Source: JBMNOI01 sp050942995 (lineage in GTDB: Bacteria; Chloroflexota; Anaerolineae; UBA1429). From it: a stretch of 51,670 bases of DNA. A program made the translations under genes and the position numbers. Shown here piece after piece: positions 33,790 to 41,938 of this stretch. Below the pieces are notes generated by a model that saw nothing but the letters and a program-made list of their open reading frames with translations, ran no database searches and had not been told where the DNA came from. Where the stretch lies: assembly GCA_050942995.1 (NCBI GenBank), contig JBMNOI010000006.1, positions 1-51,670 on the forward strand, given 5' to 3'. The stretch's first letter is position 1. The number at the start of each line of letters is the position of its first letter.

Positions 33790-34949
33790 GGCCCGAGCTC
33801 CAAATATTCGAACGGCCGACCACGGGCATAGTTCGCCACTTCGGTATAGATCGGCTTGGGCACAAACTCGGGAGTGACAAAGGTATAGTAATCCTGATAC
33901 GAGCGCTGTGGCCAGGGATAGCGAAACGCCCACAGCGCTGCCGCATGACACCAATCCCACTCTTGCGCGACCTTTTCGTAGGCGCGAATGGTATATTCCA
34001 GTCGCTGATAGGGTCGCACGGCGCGCGTCCAGCGGGGATGGTCGTTCCATCCTCCCTCGGTGATATAGCACGGCTTGTGGCCGTCGCCATGGCGCGCCAT
34101 GATCTCGTGAATCAATTCGGACCGGGCAAAGTTGATCTCGTCCGGGTGAGCGGGCTCGTCGGGAGGAAAGGTCAGGCCGTAAGCATGAACGGCCATACCG
34201 TCCATGCACGCACCGGCGCCGGCGGCATACATCCGCTCCAGGTAGATCAGGTCGTTCATCCCCCATTCGCTGCCCGGCGGTTCGAGTGTCGGCGCCAGTC
34301 CGGCAGCCAGCACCTCCACATTGGGATCGGCCTCTTTGGCGCGCTCATAGGCCATGCATAATAACTCGGTGTATTCGTCGGGGTTCGGAGGGCGGTACCC
34401 CCACTCAAAGCTGAGGTTCGGCTCGTTCCATATGACGATATGACGCACGCGCCCGCGAAAGCGTGTCACAAACGCATGCACGAAATCGGCATAATCGGCG
34501 TAATGCGCTCGATCCAGATAGCGGTCGGTCGTCTCGGGCGGGCGGGCCCACTCGGGCACGAAATCGATGCGGGCGATGACGGTGAGCCCCTGGGCCAGGG
34601 CATGATCGATGACCATCTCGGGGTGGCGCCAATCATAGCGCCCCCTGGAGGGCTCGTAATAGCCCCATGGAAAGTACTCGACCACCCAGGCCCCGCCCAT
34701 CTCGCGCACCATCTCCAGCGTGCGCTGTACCTTCCACTCATCCACCTCATCGGTAAGCCGGGTATGCACACCGATCTTGTCGTTCAACGTCTCGACGGTG
34801 CGCGGCGGGCCGATCACGACCAGCCGTCGGGGCAGCACATTGAGATGGGCCAGTACCAGGGCCAGAAAGAGGGCGCGCGAGGCCACGCGTCCGTGGGCAT
34901 GGTGAAAGAGGTACCGGAGATATCGGCGGCAACGATGGGCAAAAGACAC
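33786..34949 (-). CDS. Clan GH-A-like (alpha/beta)8 glycoside hydrolase
   Basis: A 387-residue protein with an N-terminal hydrophobic anchor (about 24-38) and a TIM barrel. The acid/base motif is HIVIWNEPNLSFEW (E176) and the candidate nucleophile is in CYITEGGWND (E298), about 120 residues apart as in clan GH-A retaining enzymes (GH39/GH5-like). Other barrel strands: WVVEYFPWGYYEPSRG, TVIARIDFVPEW and MAVHAYGL. The substrate is unknown, perhaps xylan- or mannan-like. The start is GTG at 34949 with GGGAG about 12 nt upstream. It lies head-to-head with tRNA-Arg, and their control regions touch. Confidence 0.8.
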   Translation of the reverse strand: MSFAHRCRRYLRYLFHHAHGRVASRALFLALVLAHLNVLPRRLVVIGPPRTVETLNDKIGVHTRLTDEVDEWKVQRTLEMVREMGGAWVVEYFPWGYYEPSRGRYDWRHPEMVIDHALAQGLTVIARIDFVPEWARPPETTDRYLDRAHYADYADFVHAFVTRFRGRVRHIVIWNEPNLSFEWGYRPPNPDEYTELLCMAYERAKEADPNVEVLAAGLAPTLEPPGSEWGMNDLIYLERMYAAGAGACMDGMAVHAYGLTFPPDEPAHPDEINFARSELIHEIMARHGDGHKPCYITEGGWNDHPRWTRAVRPYQRLEYTIRAYEKVAQEWDWCHAAALWAFRYPWPQRSYQDYYTFVTPEFVPKPIYTEVANYARGRPFEYLELGP

Positions 34950-34955
34950 AATACT

Positions 34956-34984
34956 TTGTTACTCCCGGAGCTATGTGGTATACT
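34956..34984 (+). promoter_or_regulatory. Promoter of tRNA-Arg
   Basis: TTGTTA (34956-34961), 17 bp, TATACT (34979-34984), with the -10 ending 9 bp before the tRNA 5' end. Confidence 0.75.
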
Positions 34985-34993
34985 GCGGCGTAC

Positions 34994-35069
34994 GCCCCAG
35001 TAGCTCAGAGGATAGAGCAGAGGTTTCCTAAACCTTTGGCCGGGGGTTCGACTCCCTCCTGGGGCGCCA
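34994..35069 (+). tRNA. tRNA-Arg (anticodon CCU)
   Basis: A complete cloverleaf with the 3' CCA encoded (35067-35069). The acceptor GCCCCAG pairs with CTGGGGC; the D arm is GCTC...GAGC. The anticodon stem GAGGT/ACCTT holds loop TTCCTAA with anticodon CCT at 35027-35029, reading AGG. The T arm is GGGGG-TTCGACT-CCCTC. It stands alone, with its own promoter and terminator. Confidence 0.96.
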
Positions 35070-35089
35070 GAACCGGCACCAACCGCAAG

Positions 35090-35128
35090 CGGCTCACCTG
35101 ACGCATGTCAGAATGAGCCGTGCTTTTT
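35090..35128 (+). terminator. Intrinsic terminator of tRNA-Arg
   Basis: CGGCTCA (35090-35096) pairs with TGAGCCG (35114-35120), with an inner TGAC/GTCA stem, followed by TGCTTTTTG. It begins 21 bp after the CCA end. Confidence 0.85.
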
Positions 35129-35161
35129 GTGCCGGATGATTCCCGCGCCCGAACCGTCGCG

Positions 35162-38100
35162 TCAGGCCATACCGGAGCGCGTCCCCGTACCTTGTGCATC
35201 ATCCTCCGAGTCGTCGCAACGGCGAATATGGCACCGAATGGTCTCGATGAGATCCTCCGAGGGCCCCCCCTTGGTCAGGTAGGCCACCGCACCGGCGCTG
35301 AGCATCGGCTCGGCCATATGTTCATCGTGCATCGACAGAGCAATCACCGCCGTCTCGGGCATCAGAGACAGGATGCGCCGCGTAGCCTCCAGCCCGCTCA
35401 TGCGAGGCATGCTGACATCCATCAGAATCACGTCGGGGTGCAGTTTCATGGCGGCATCGATCGCTTCATCCCCGTCCGCCGCCTGGCCCACCACGTCGAT
35501 ATCCGGCAACGGGGTCAACAGCGCCATCAGCCCCTCACGCAACATCTGGTGATCATCGACGATCAACACGCGGGCCGTGCCATTGCTCCATTCGCTGTCA
35601 CAATCCTCCGCGACGACCTCCTGCTCGGCCCCGCCCCCCCCACGTGTCTGGCCGGTCATCAGCATCAGAGGAGCCCGCGCATCGCCCTGTGTCGCGGCAT
35701 TGGCGGGCACCCGGATCATCACCCGAGTCCCTTGATAAGGCGCACTCTCGATCTCGATCTGGCCGCCCAGCCACTCGACCCGCTCACGCACGCTGAACAG
35801 CCCGAACCCGCCACGCTCCTGGCGCTCGTCGCGGCGCCCGTCAGGGGCGAATCCCTGACCATGGTCGCTGACGACCACACGAATCCAGCCGGTATCCTCC
35901 TGCGCCACTTCGACGCCGGCGCCATTCACTCCGGCGTGCTTGACGACGTTGAACAGCAGTTCGCGCACGCTCTGGAATAGCAGCAAACGAACCTCGTCCG
36001 CCACCGGGCCGATATCGGGCGCGGCGCGCACCTCGACCTCCAGATCATGAGTATCCCGCATCCAGTGCGCCAGCCAGTGCATCGCGTCGGTCAGGCTGCC
36101 CTCGTGCAACACCGGCGGGCTCAGCTCCATCGTCAACGTGCGCGACGATTCGACGGCCTGCTCCAGCAAACCGTCCACCTGCCCCAACAACTGATTCAGG
36201 CGGGGATCCTCCACCCCACCCCGGGCGATGCCCAGATAGAGCTTGGCTCCGGCGATGAGCTGCTGCAGGTCGTCGTGCAGCGTCTGAGCCATTCGACGCC
36301 GCTCACGCTGCTCGGTCTGCATCAACTCGGCGGCCAGATCACGCAACTGGGCCGCGCGGCGCTCGGCTATCGCCGTACGTTCGGCCACGCGATGCTCCAG
36401 TATCTCGTTCAGGCGCAGGATCTGTTCCTCTTCGGCCTTGCGCTCGGTGATATCGCGAAGAACCCCCACCTCCCACTGGGAGCGGCTATCCCGGCCCAGA
36501 ACCACCGTGCGGCTGAGGCCAAACCAGCGATAGGAGCCGTCGTCCATACGCCAGCGAAGCTCGAGGACATCCCCGCGGTTTTTCACCGGATCATTGTACA
36601 ATGCCGCGCTGGCCTGCTCAAAGCGCCCGCGGTCGTCCGGGTGCAGGCGTTCCAGGAACCCCTCCTGATTCATCTCGACCAGACCGTCGACTTTCATATC
36701 CATCGTCTGCTCGATGGAAGGACTGACATACTCGTAGCGATCCTCTACGGGGTTGTACTGATAGATCACATTATACGAGTTATCGAGCACCGTACGGAAG
36801 CGCGCCTCACTCTGACGCAGCCGCTCCTCGGCCTCTTTTCGTTCGGTGATATCCCGAATGGTGCCCACATGCGCCACCGGCTCGCCCTGTTCGTTGCGCA
36901 CCAGGGAGCGGCTGACGCTGAACCAGCGATACTCGCCCCACTTTGTTCTGAGGCGATACTCCAGGTGACCGCGTGGAGTCTCGGCGTCGCTTTGCCCCAG
37001 ATGGTCGCTGTCCGCGAGAAACTCGGCCAGATCATCGGGATGGATCAGCGACAGCGTCTCTTCCCACGTCATCCGGAGCAGTTCATCCGACGTATATCCT
37101 AAAAGATCCTCCATGGCCGGGCTGATGTAATCATATCGTCCGGTGGTGAGATTACGATTATAAATAGCATCTCGCGAATTCTCCAGCACTTCGTGCAGGC
37201 GCAATTCACTATGCCGCAGCGCCGCCTCGGTCTGTTTGATCGGCGTCAGATCGGTTACGAATGCCGCGGCGATCTCTTGCCCCTCGGGGCCACGTCCCAG
37301 CATGGCCCCGCCGATAAGCACCGGCACGCGCCGCCCGGTCTGCGTGATGAACTCTTTTTCATACGGCGCCGACACACCCGTCTGACGGATCTGGTGTACG
37401 GCTTCGGCATCCAGATCGGCATACTCGGGGGCCGTCCGCTCCACCCAATTCACCCGCCCGGCCGCCACATCATCCGTCGTGATGTCGAGCAAACGAGCCA
37501 TAGTCGGGTTCAGATAGAGGACTGTGCCGTCCAGATCGACGATGAACAGGCCCGAGGTGCTACGCTCGGCCAGTCGCCGAAACTGCGCCTCGCTTTGCCG
37601 CAGACTTTGCTGAGCCTGTACCTGCCCGGTGACATCCTGGGTAATCGCCACGCCGGCCACAATGCGTCCCGTCGAATCGCGCACCGGCGCCGAGCTCTGC
37701 GACACGATGATCCGCGTGCCATCGTCCCGCTCGAGTTCGATCTGTTCCCCTTCGACCACCTCACCGATACGAATAGAGCGGGCCAGCGGCCACTCATCCG
37801 TCCGATATGGCCGTTCCCCATCCCGGTGGTACCCTCTCCATTCGCGATGGGCTTCTGCATCTGGCGTATGCGAGACCGGTCGATGCAGAATCTGCTCCAT
37901 ACGCTCGTTGCTCATGAGCACGCGCCCCGAGGGGGCTTCGGCAATGACCACGCCCGCCGGCATCTGCCGCAACACGGCCTCCAGAGATGCGTGGGATTGT
38001 TCCAACACTTGAAGAAGCCGTCGCCGTTCTTGAGCCAGTTCGCACTCGCCGTGAATTCCCGCGCACGAGAATCCCTCTGCCTCCCAATTCTGACCGCTGT

Positions 38101-38554
38101 GCATTCGGACCGATATGCGCGACGACATCTCGTCATCATCATACGTCGTCAGCACATAGTCGTCGGCGCCACAGCTCAGAGCCTTGTAGCACAGCTCGCG
38201 ATCCGTCGGATCGGCCAACAGCACCACCGGCACTTTACACCATGTGGAATCTCTGCGCAGCCAGACCAGAAATGCCGGCAGATCCAGATCCGGCAGGTGG
38301 GGATCCAGCAAGAGCAAAACAGGGGAATCGGGTGGCTCCATCGAGCGAAGCGCCTGCTCCAGCACTTCGGCCTCTCCGACCACTCTGAACGCGTAATGGG
38401 CGGGGAACAATGAGCGAATCCGTCGCAAGACCCTCTTGTCGGCATGAGCCAGAAGGATTTGCAGCGATGTCCCGACCGGGTGTAATGTCTGGTTATTCTT
38501 TGCTTGATCGTTCACAGCGATTTTCCGGGATATCGAAAAGGGGAAGCCCCCCAT
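35162..38554 (-). CDS. Large hybrid sensor kinase REC-PASx4-HisKA_3-HATPase-REC
   Basis: An 1130-residue soluble protein. Domains by eye: receiver (about 30-150, LLLLDPHLPDLDLPAF), four PAS domains (about 190-310, 315-435, 440-565 and 570-700, several ending with the PAC motif DITERK), a dimerisation/phospho-acceptor domain of the NarX/DesK type (RRRMAQTLHDDLQQLI, about 750), an HATPase (SVRELLFNVVKHAG, GGFGLFSVRERVEWLGG), and a C-terminal NarL-type receiver (ILMDVSMPRMSG) without the LuxR-type HTH that normally follows. The kinase and its presumed receiver are thus fused and the DNA-binding output has been lost or moved. The ATG at 38554 lacks a good ribosome site; a GTG 13 codons later is an alternative. 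It ends head-to-head with the tRNA terminator. Confidence 0.88.
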   Translation of the reverse strand: MGGFPFSISRKIAVNDQAKNNQTLHPVGTSLQILLAHADKRVLRRIRSLFPAHYAFRVVGEAEVLEQALRSMEPPDSPVLLLLDPHLPDLDLPAFLVWLRRDSTWCKVPVVLLADPTDRELCYKALSCGADDYVLTTYDDDEMSSRISVRMHSGQNWEAEGFSCAGIHGECELAQERRRLLQVLEQSHASLEAVLRQMPAGVVIAEAPSGRVLMSNERMEQILHRPVSHTPDAEAHREWRGYHRDGERPYRTDEWPLARSIRIGEVVEGEQIELERDDGTRIIVSQSSAPVRDSTGRIVAGVAITQDVTGQVQAQQSLRQSEAQFRRLAERSTSGLFIVDLDGTVLYLNPTMARLLDITTDDVAAGRVNWVERTAPEYADLDAEAVHQIRQTGVSAPYEKEFITQTGRRVPVLIGGAMLGRGPEGQEIAAAFVTDLTPIKQTEAALRHSELRLHEVLENSRDAIYNRNLTTGRYDYISPAMEDLLGYTSDELLRMTWEETLSLIHPDDLAEFLADSDHLGQSDAETPRGHLEYRLRTKWGEYRWFSVSRSLVRNEQGEPVAHVGTIRDITERKEAEERLRQSEARFRTVLDNSYNVIYQYNPVEDRYEYVSPSIEQTMDMKVDGLVEMNQEGFLERLHPDDRGRFEQASAALYNDPVKNRGDVLELRWRMDDGSYRWFGLSRTVVLGRDSRSQWEVGVLRDITERKAEEEQILRLNEILEHRVAERTAIAERRAAQLRDLAAELMQTEQRERRRMAQTLHDDLQQLIAGAKLYLGIARGGVEDPRLNQLLGQVDGLLEQAVESSRTLTMELSPPVLHEGSLTDAMHWLAHWMRDTHDLEVEVRAAPDIGPVADEVRLLLFQSVRELLFNVVKHAGVNGAGVEVAQEDTGWIRVVVSDHGQGFAPDGRRDERQERGGFGLFSVRERVEWLGGQIEIESAPYQGTRVMIRVPANAATQGDARAPLMLMTGQTRGGGGAEQEVVAEDCDSEWSNGTARVLIVDDHQMLREGLMALLTPLPDIDVVGQAADGDEAIDAAMKLHPDVILMDVSMPRMSGLEATRRILSLMPETAVIALSMHDEHMAEPMLSAGAVAYLTKGGPSEDLIETIRCHIRRCDDSEDDAQGTGTRSGMA

Positions 38555-38599
38555 TTAACGATCATCGAATGCCATTCTATTTTACTTCGATAGGCGTTT

Positions 38600-38668
38600 G
38601 GCGCCAAAAGCGCCCCTACATTTTGGACAAAATATACCTTAATACTTTTGAAATGGCGAAAACGCCAT
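38600..38668. repeat. Three short inverted repeats between divergent genes
   Basis: GGCGC-CAAAA-GCGCC (38600-38614), ATTTTG-GA-CAAAAT (38620-38633) and ATGGCG-AAAA-CGCCAT (38653-38668) lie in 69 bp just upstream of the plus-strand promoter at 38673. They could be a run of operators shared by the kinase and the HEXXH-protein unit, or RNA hairpins in the kinase leader. Confidence 0.45.
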
Positions 38669-38672
38669 CTGC

Positions 38673-38701
38673 TTGACTGCTGCCTCAGCCTGTGCTAGAA
38701 A
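38673..38701 (+). promoter_or_regulatory. Promoter of the HEXXH/HEAT/membrane-protein unit
   Basis: TTGACT (38673-38678), 17 bp, TAGAAA (38696-38701). The leader to the ATG at 38808 is about 100 nt. Confidence 0.6.
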
Positions 38702-38807
38702 TGCGCATGATGCTTCTGGACGAATGCGCTTCCGGCCGGGCGATATCTCATATCGTCGCATCCGCATGAACACATACGTAACACCAAATATCTGGCACGG
38801 AGAGATA

Positions 38808-40508
38808 ATGAACCAAACCAAACGCATTCGCTTTGCCCTTGCTTTTCTGCTCGTCCTTTTGCTCCTTCCCCTGGGTTTCCCGCCACAGCCTGTACAGGCC
38901 GAAGAGACCCGTTTTCACGGGATACTCCACTATACCGAGCGAGGCCCCGGCGCCTCGGTAGACGGCATAGCCACCTCCTTTCTGTCATCGGCCGTGGCCG
39001 GTGTGGCGGCAGCCCGCCTGCAAACCAGTATGATGCCCATCATCAATGCGGCCACCTCGATGAACCTTCACCCCGGCATGCGTGAGATCAACGACATGCT
39101 GCGTCAGGGTGTGCCGGTGGATATGGCCTCCATACTGCCCATCTCGGCCGTCTACTCGGCCGACGTCGAGTTCACCCTGATTCAGGACAAAGAGGGCAAT
39201 TTCGTCCTGGAATCGGGCACCCTGCACTGGCTCAACAGCAACGACACCTCCTTCGAATATGAAGGCGGCAGCCTGGTAGATCAGTTCGCCGGCGCCGGGG
39301 CCTATCCCCTCGATCCGTCCAGCGACCAGATCACCCTGACGTTCGACTTTGAGGGAGAACAGCCGATGTTCGAGCTCGAAGTCAGCATCAGCCATCCGAC
39401 GCCCACCAACGGCGAATCGACCTGGACGGCCCTGGGCGGCCTCTTTACCATGTGGATTCACTCCACCAACGGCCATCAGGTGATGGGCGGCCAGATGATC
39501 AACCAGGAGTTCCCCGAGGAGCCCATCGGTGGCGAGTCCAAGCATGGTATCTACTACTATCGCCGGGCGCCGCTGAGCGAGCTGCGTGGCATGGAGACCT
39601 GGCGCAATCTGCTGGATGCTCAGGTGTTTGTCCGATACGAAATCTATGACCAGTGCAGTGTGAGTATTATCGAACCGGTAGAGAACGAACGATTGGTGTT
39701 CAGTGAAGATGCCGACCCGCTGCTCGAGGGCATGGTCGAAGCGACCGTCTTGCCCGAAGATTGGGGGGATGCGGTCTACTGGATCATCCCCGAGATTGTA
39801 GGCTCCAAACTCACCTACGATCCCGAGGATGCCCAGGGGAGCATGGTCGAATATCGCTACGAGGACATGCCCTCGCGAAATGAACAGTTCGGCCGCAAAC
39901 GGATCTCGCTGCACCTCGAGCCGTCCATCTCTGATCGATGCAAGGCCCCCGATCCGCGGAACGTGCGTGTCTTTTTCCCGCGGGATGCGACCAACAATTT
40001 CGACGGCGACGTGCCCAACTGGTTCTACTACTGGAAGCAAACACGCGCCGCTCAGGGACATGGGGATGCCATGATCTATGACCCGGCATGCGACGATGCT
40101 TACGGTTATTACGTCGGCATGGGCAATCCCACTGAAAAGAACAGAAGCGTGATCTATCTCTGCGATCTGCACTCCGACGGGTTCATTCACGTAAATCCGG
40201 TTACGGGACAGGTGCAACGGGGCATCGATATGTTCGCCGGGATCGTCCTCCACGAGTGGACCCACCTGGAAAACGACCACGATTGGTGGGGACCGCGCGG
40301 CTATAGACCATCGGAAGATCGGGACAACGATAGGGTAAAGGACGATCGCGAAGCGGCCTATGGGCTGGACCCCAAAATGATGGACACGTTCGGGCTGGGG
40401 TTCCGCGATTGCGAATATCCCGCCTATCTCCAGCAACACACCTGGCCCATAGGCTCTGCCAACCGTGAGGATTGGGCCTACCCCGGCAAACAGAGCGGAG
40501 GTAACTGA
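38808..40508 (+). CDS. Secreted HEXXH-motif protein with Ca-binding-like repeat
   Basis: A 566-residue exported protein with signal peptide MNQTKRIRFALAFLLVLLLLPLGF and a likely cut after QAEE-type sequence. The middle (about 40-400) is beta-rich and unrecognised. Near the end comes GIVLHEWTHLENDHDWWGP, an H482-E-x-x-H486 zinc-protease motif, then EDRDNDRVKDDREAAYGLDP, which resembles the D-x-D-x-D-x-x-x-D-x-x-E loop of thrombospondin-3-like calcium sites. Zinc peptidase activity is inferred from the motif only, and the third ligand is not clear. The ATG at 38808 has GGAGAG upstream and sits at the signal peptide, unlike the longer frame from 38673. TGATG overlap with the next gene. Confidence 0.75.
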   Translation: MNQTKRIRFALAFLLVLLLLPLGFPPQPVQAEETRFHGILHYTERGPGASVDGIATSFLSSAVAGVAAARLQTSMMPIINAATSMNLHPGMREINDMLRQGVPVDMASILPISAVYSADVEFTLIQDKEGNFVLESGTLHWLNSNDTSFEYEGGSLVDQFAGAGAYPLDPSSDQITLTFDFEGEQPMFELEVSISHPTPTNGESTWTALGGLFTMWIHSTNGHQVMGGQMINQEFPEEPIGGESKHGIYYYRRAPLSELRGMETWRNLLDAQVFVRYEIYDQCSVSIIEPVENERLVFSEDADPLLEGMVEATVLPEDWGDAVYWIIPEIVGSKLTYDPEDAQGSMVEYRYEDMPSRNEQFGRKRISLHLEPSISDRCKAPDPRNVRVFFPRDATNNFDGDVPNWFYYWKQTRAAQGHGDAMIYDPACDDAYGYYVGMGNPTEKNRSVIYLCDLHSDGFIHVNPVTGQVQRGIDMFAGIVLHEWTHLENDHDWWGPRGYRPSEDRDNDRVKDDREAAYGLDPKMMDTFGLGFRDCEYPAYLQQHTWPIGSANREDWAYPGKQSGGN

Positions 40509-41284
40509 TGCGACGGCTGATTCCTTTACTGCTCACCATGATGCTCCTGCCGCTCATCGTCAGTGGCTGCAAATTGCTGGATCGACGCGTTCCGCGTGCC
40601 ACGCCCATCGCCACATCCATCACGATGGAACCGGAAACGGAGCAGGAAATCGCTCAGGAGGTCGCACCGACGCCTACCCCCGATATCGACATGCTGGAGA
40701 GATCTCTGCACGATGAGGAGTGGCCCTATCGATTGGAGGCAGCCCGCTCCCTCCCGGATCGCGGCGACATCCCTGTGAAACAACGTGTCGATCTGTTGGT
40801 CGGGGCGCTGGAGGGCGAGCTGGAGATAGCCGACGAGTCGATGCCCGACCAGGCCTACCTACCGGTCAGTGGTGTTATGCGCCTGCAGTACACCCGTGCC
40901 CTGGGTGAATTGGGCGATGATGCCGTTTCGGCACTGCGTCAGATTGTCGCCGAGACCGAGGGAGAGGTCCGTGACCACGCCATTCTCGCCCTGGGATACC
41001 TGGGCCAGCGCGACGTGATCCCCGACCTCATCACCCTGCTGCGCGAGTCGGAGAGCGTCGTGATTCGTATGGACGCCGCCCGCGTATTGGGCGCCCTCGA
41101 CGCAAAAGAGGCCATCCCCGACCTGATCGCGGCGCTGGAGGACGACTATCTGGCCTATGGCCGCGACAGTCTGGGCGAATACACCATCTATCCCGTACGT
41201 GATCAGGCCGCCGGTGCCCTGGGAGCCATGGGCATCGAGGTCGAGATCACCGACGACGATACATATACAGTCAGGAGGCCCTGA
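40508..41284 (+). CDS. HEAT-repeat lipoprotein
   Basis: A 258-residue lipoprotein (MRRLIPLLLTMMLLPLIVSGC, lipobox VSGC) with a short Thr/Pro linker and then PBS-lyase-type HEAT repeats: YRLEAARSLPDRGD, YTRALGELGDDAVSALRQIV, DHAILALGYLGQRDVIPDLITLL, RMDAARVLGALDAKEAIPDLIAALED and DQAAGALGAMG. HEAT arrays are protein-binding scaffolds, so it may dock the neighbouring HEXXH protein on the cell surface. Start overlaps the previous stop (TGATG) after GGAGGTAACTG; the next gene begins 1 bp later. Confidence 0.85.
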   Translation: MRRLIPLLLTMMLLPLIVSGCKLLDRRVPRATPIATSITMEPETEQEIAQEVAPTPTPDIDMLERSLHDEEWPYRLEAARSLPDRGDIPVKQRVDLLVGALEGELEIADESMPDQAYLPVSGVMRLQYTRALGELGDDAVSALRQIVAETEGEVRDHAILALGYLGQRDVIPDLITLLRESESVVIRMDAARVLGALDAKEAIPDLIAALEDDYLAYGRDSLGEYTIYPVRDQAAGALGAMGIEVEITDDDTYTVRRP

Positions 41285-41285
41285 T

Positions 41286-41870
41286 ATGGAAACCGATACC
41301 CCTCGTCGCAAACGCCGGGGTTGCCTGGGCAGTTGCCTCATCGTCTTGCTGGTGTTCATCGTCGTCATCGCCGGCACCGTCGGCGCTGCTTATACATTCG
41401 GCCGCCCCTACGTCGCCCGCAAGCTGCCCGAGTGGGAGGCGAAATATCCCCTCATCGGCCTGGCCAGCGGCCTGCTCAACCTGCGCAGCCAGTTCGTTCA
41501 GCAGGGGCCGCTCGTCGACCTGACCGCACGTCAGAGCGGAAGCAACGACAAGAGCCTGATGCCGCCGGATATCGTCATGTATCCCGATCCGCTGGAAGAG
41601 ACCTATAACATCGGTCCGTCGCAGGTCACCGGCTATCAGCGTGTGCGCGCCGACGTATGGTCGCTGGAAGATCATTTTCAACAGACCATGCCCGCTCGGG
41701 GTTGGGAACAGGTAAGTGAGAGCGATGCGGGTGATAGCCGTGTGCTGGTGTGGAGCAAGGGCAAGAACGTCTGCCACACCGAGTTCGTCGCCCTCGAACG
41801 CTCTTCCGAGGTCTGGCTGCGCTGTACGCTGGTAGCGGAAGAAGCAGCGGAAGAAGAAGGGAAAGAGTAG
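41286..41870 (+). CDS. Small single-pass membrane protein of unknown function
   Basis: A 194-residue protein: a positively charged start (METDTPRRKRRG), one membrane helix (about 18-40, LIVLLVFIVVIAGTVGAAYTFG), then an extracytoplasmic domain of about 150 residues ending in an acidic tail (VAEEAAEEEGKE). The domain (VWSLEDHFQQTMPARGWEQVSES) resembles small alpha/beta domains found in Chloroflexota lipoproteins, but I cannot name a family. ATG at 41286 with GGAGG upstream, 1 bp after the HEAT gene stop, so all three genes form one translationally packed unit. Confidence 0.8.
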   Translation: METDTPRRKRRGCLGSCLIVLLVFIVVIAGTVGAAYTFGRPYVARKLPEWEAKYPLIGLASGLLNLRSQFVQQGPLVDLTARQSGSNDKSLMPPDIVMYPDPLEETYNIGPSQVTGYQRVRADVWSLEDHFQQTMPARGWEQVSESDAGDSRVLVWSKGKNVCHTEFVALERSSEVWLRCTLVAEEAAEEEGKE

Positions 41871-41883
41871 GTCATCCGACAGG

Positions 41884-41916
41884 AAAAGAGGGGGCGGTGT
41901 ATCCGCCCCCTCTTTT
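41884..41916. terminator. Bidirectional intrinsic terminator
   Basis: A perfect 14-bp stem, AAAAGAGGGGGCGG (41884-41897) with CCGCCCCCTCTTTT (41903-41916), loop TGTAT. It serves both the plus-strand module and the converging GH4 operon. Confidence 0.9.
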
Positions 41917-41938
41917 ATTACAAGCCCGCCGCGCTCCC

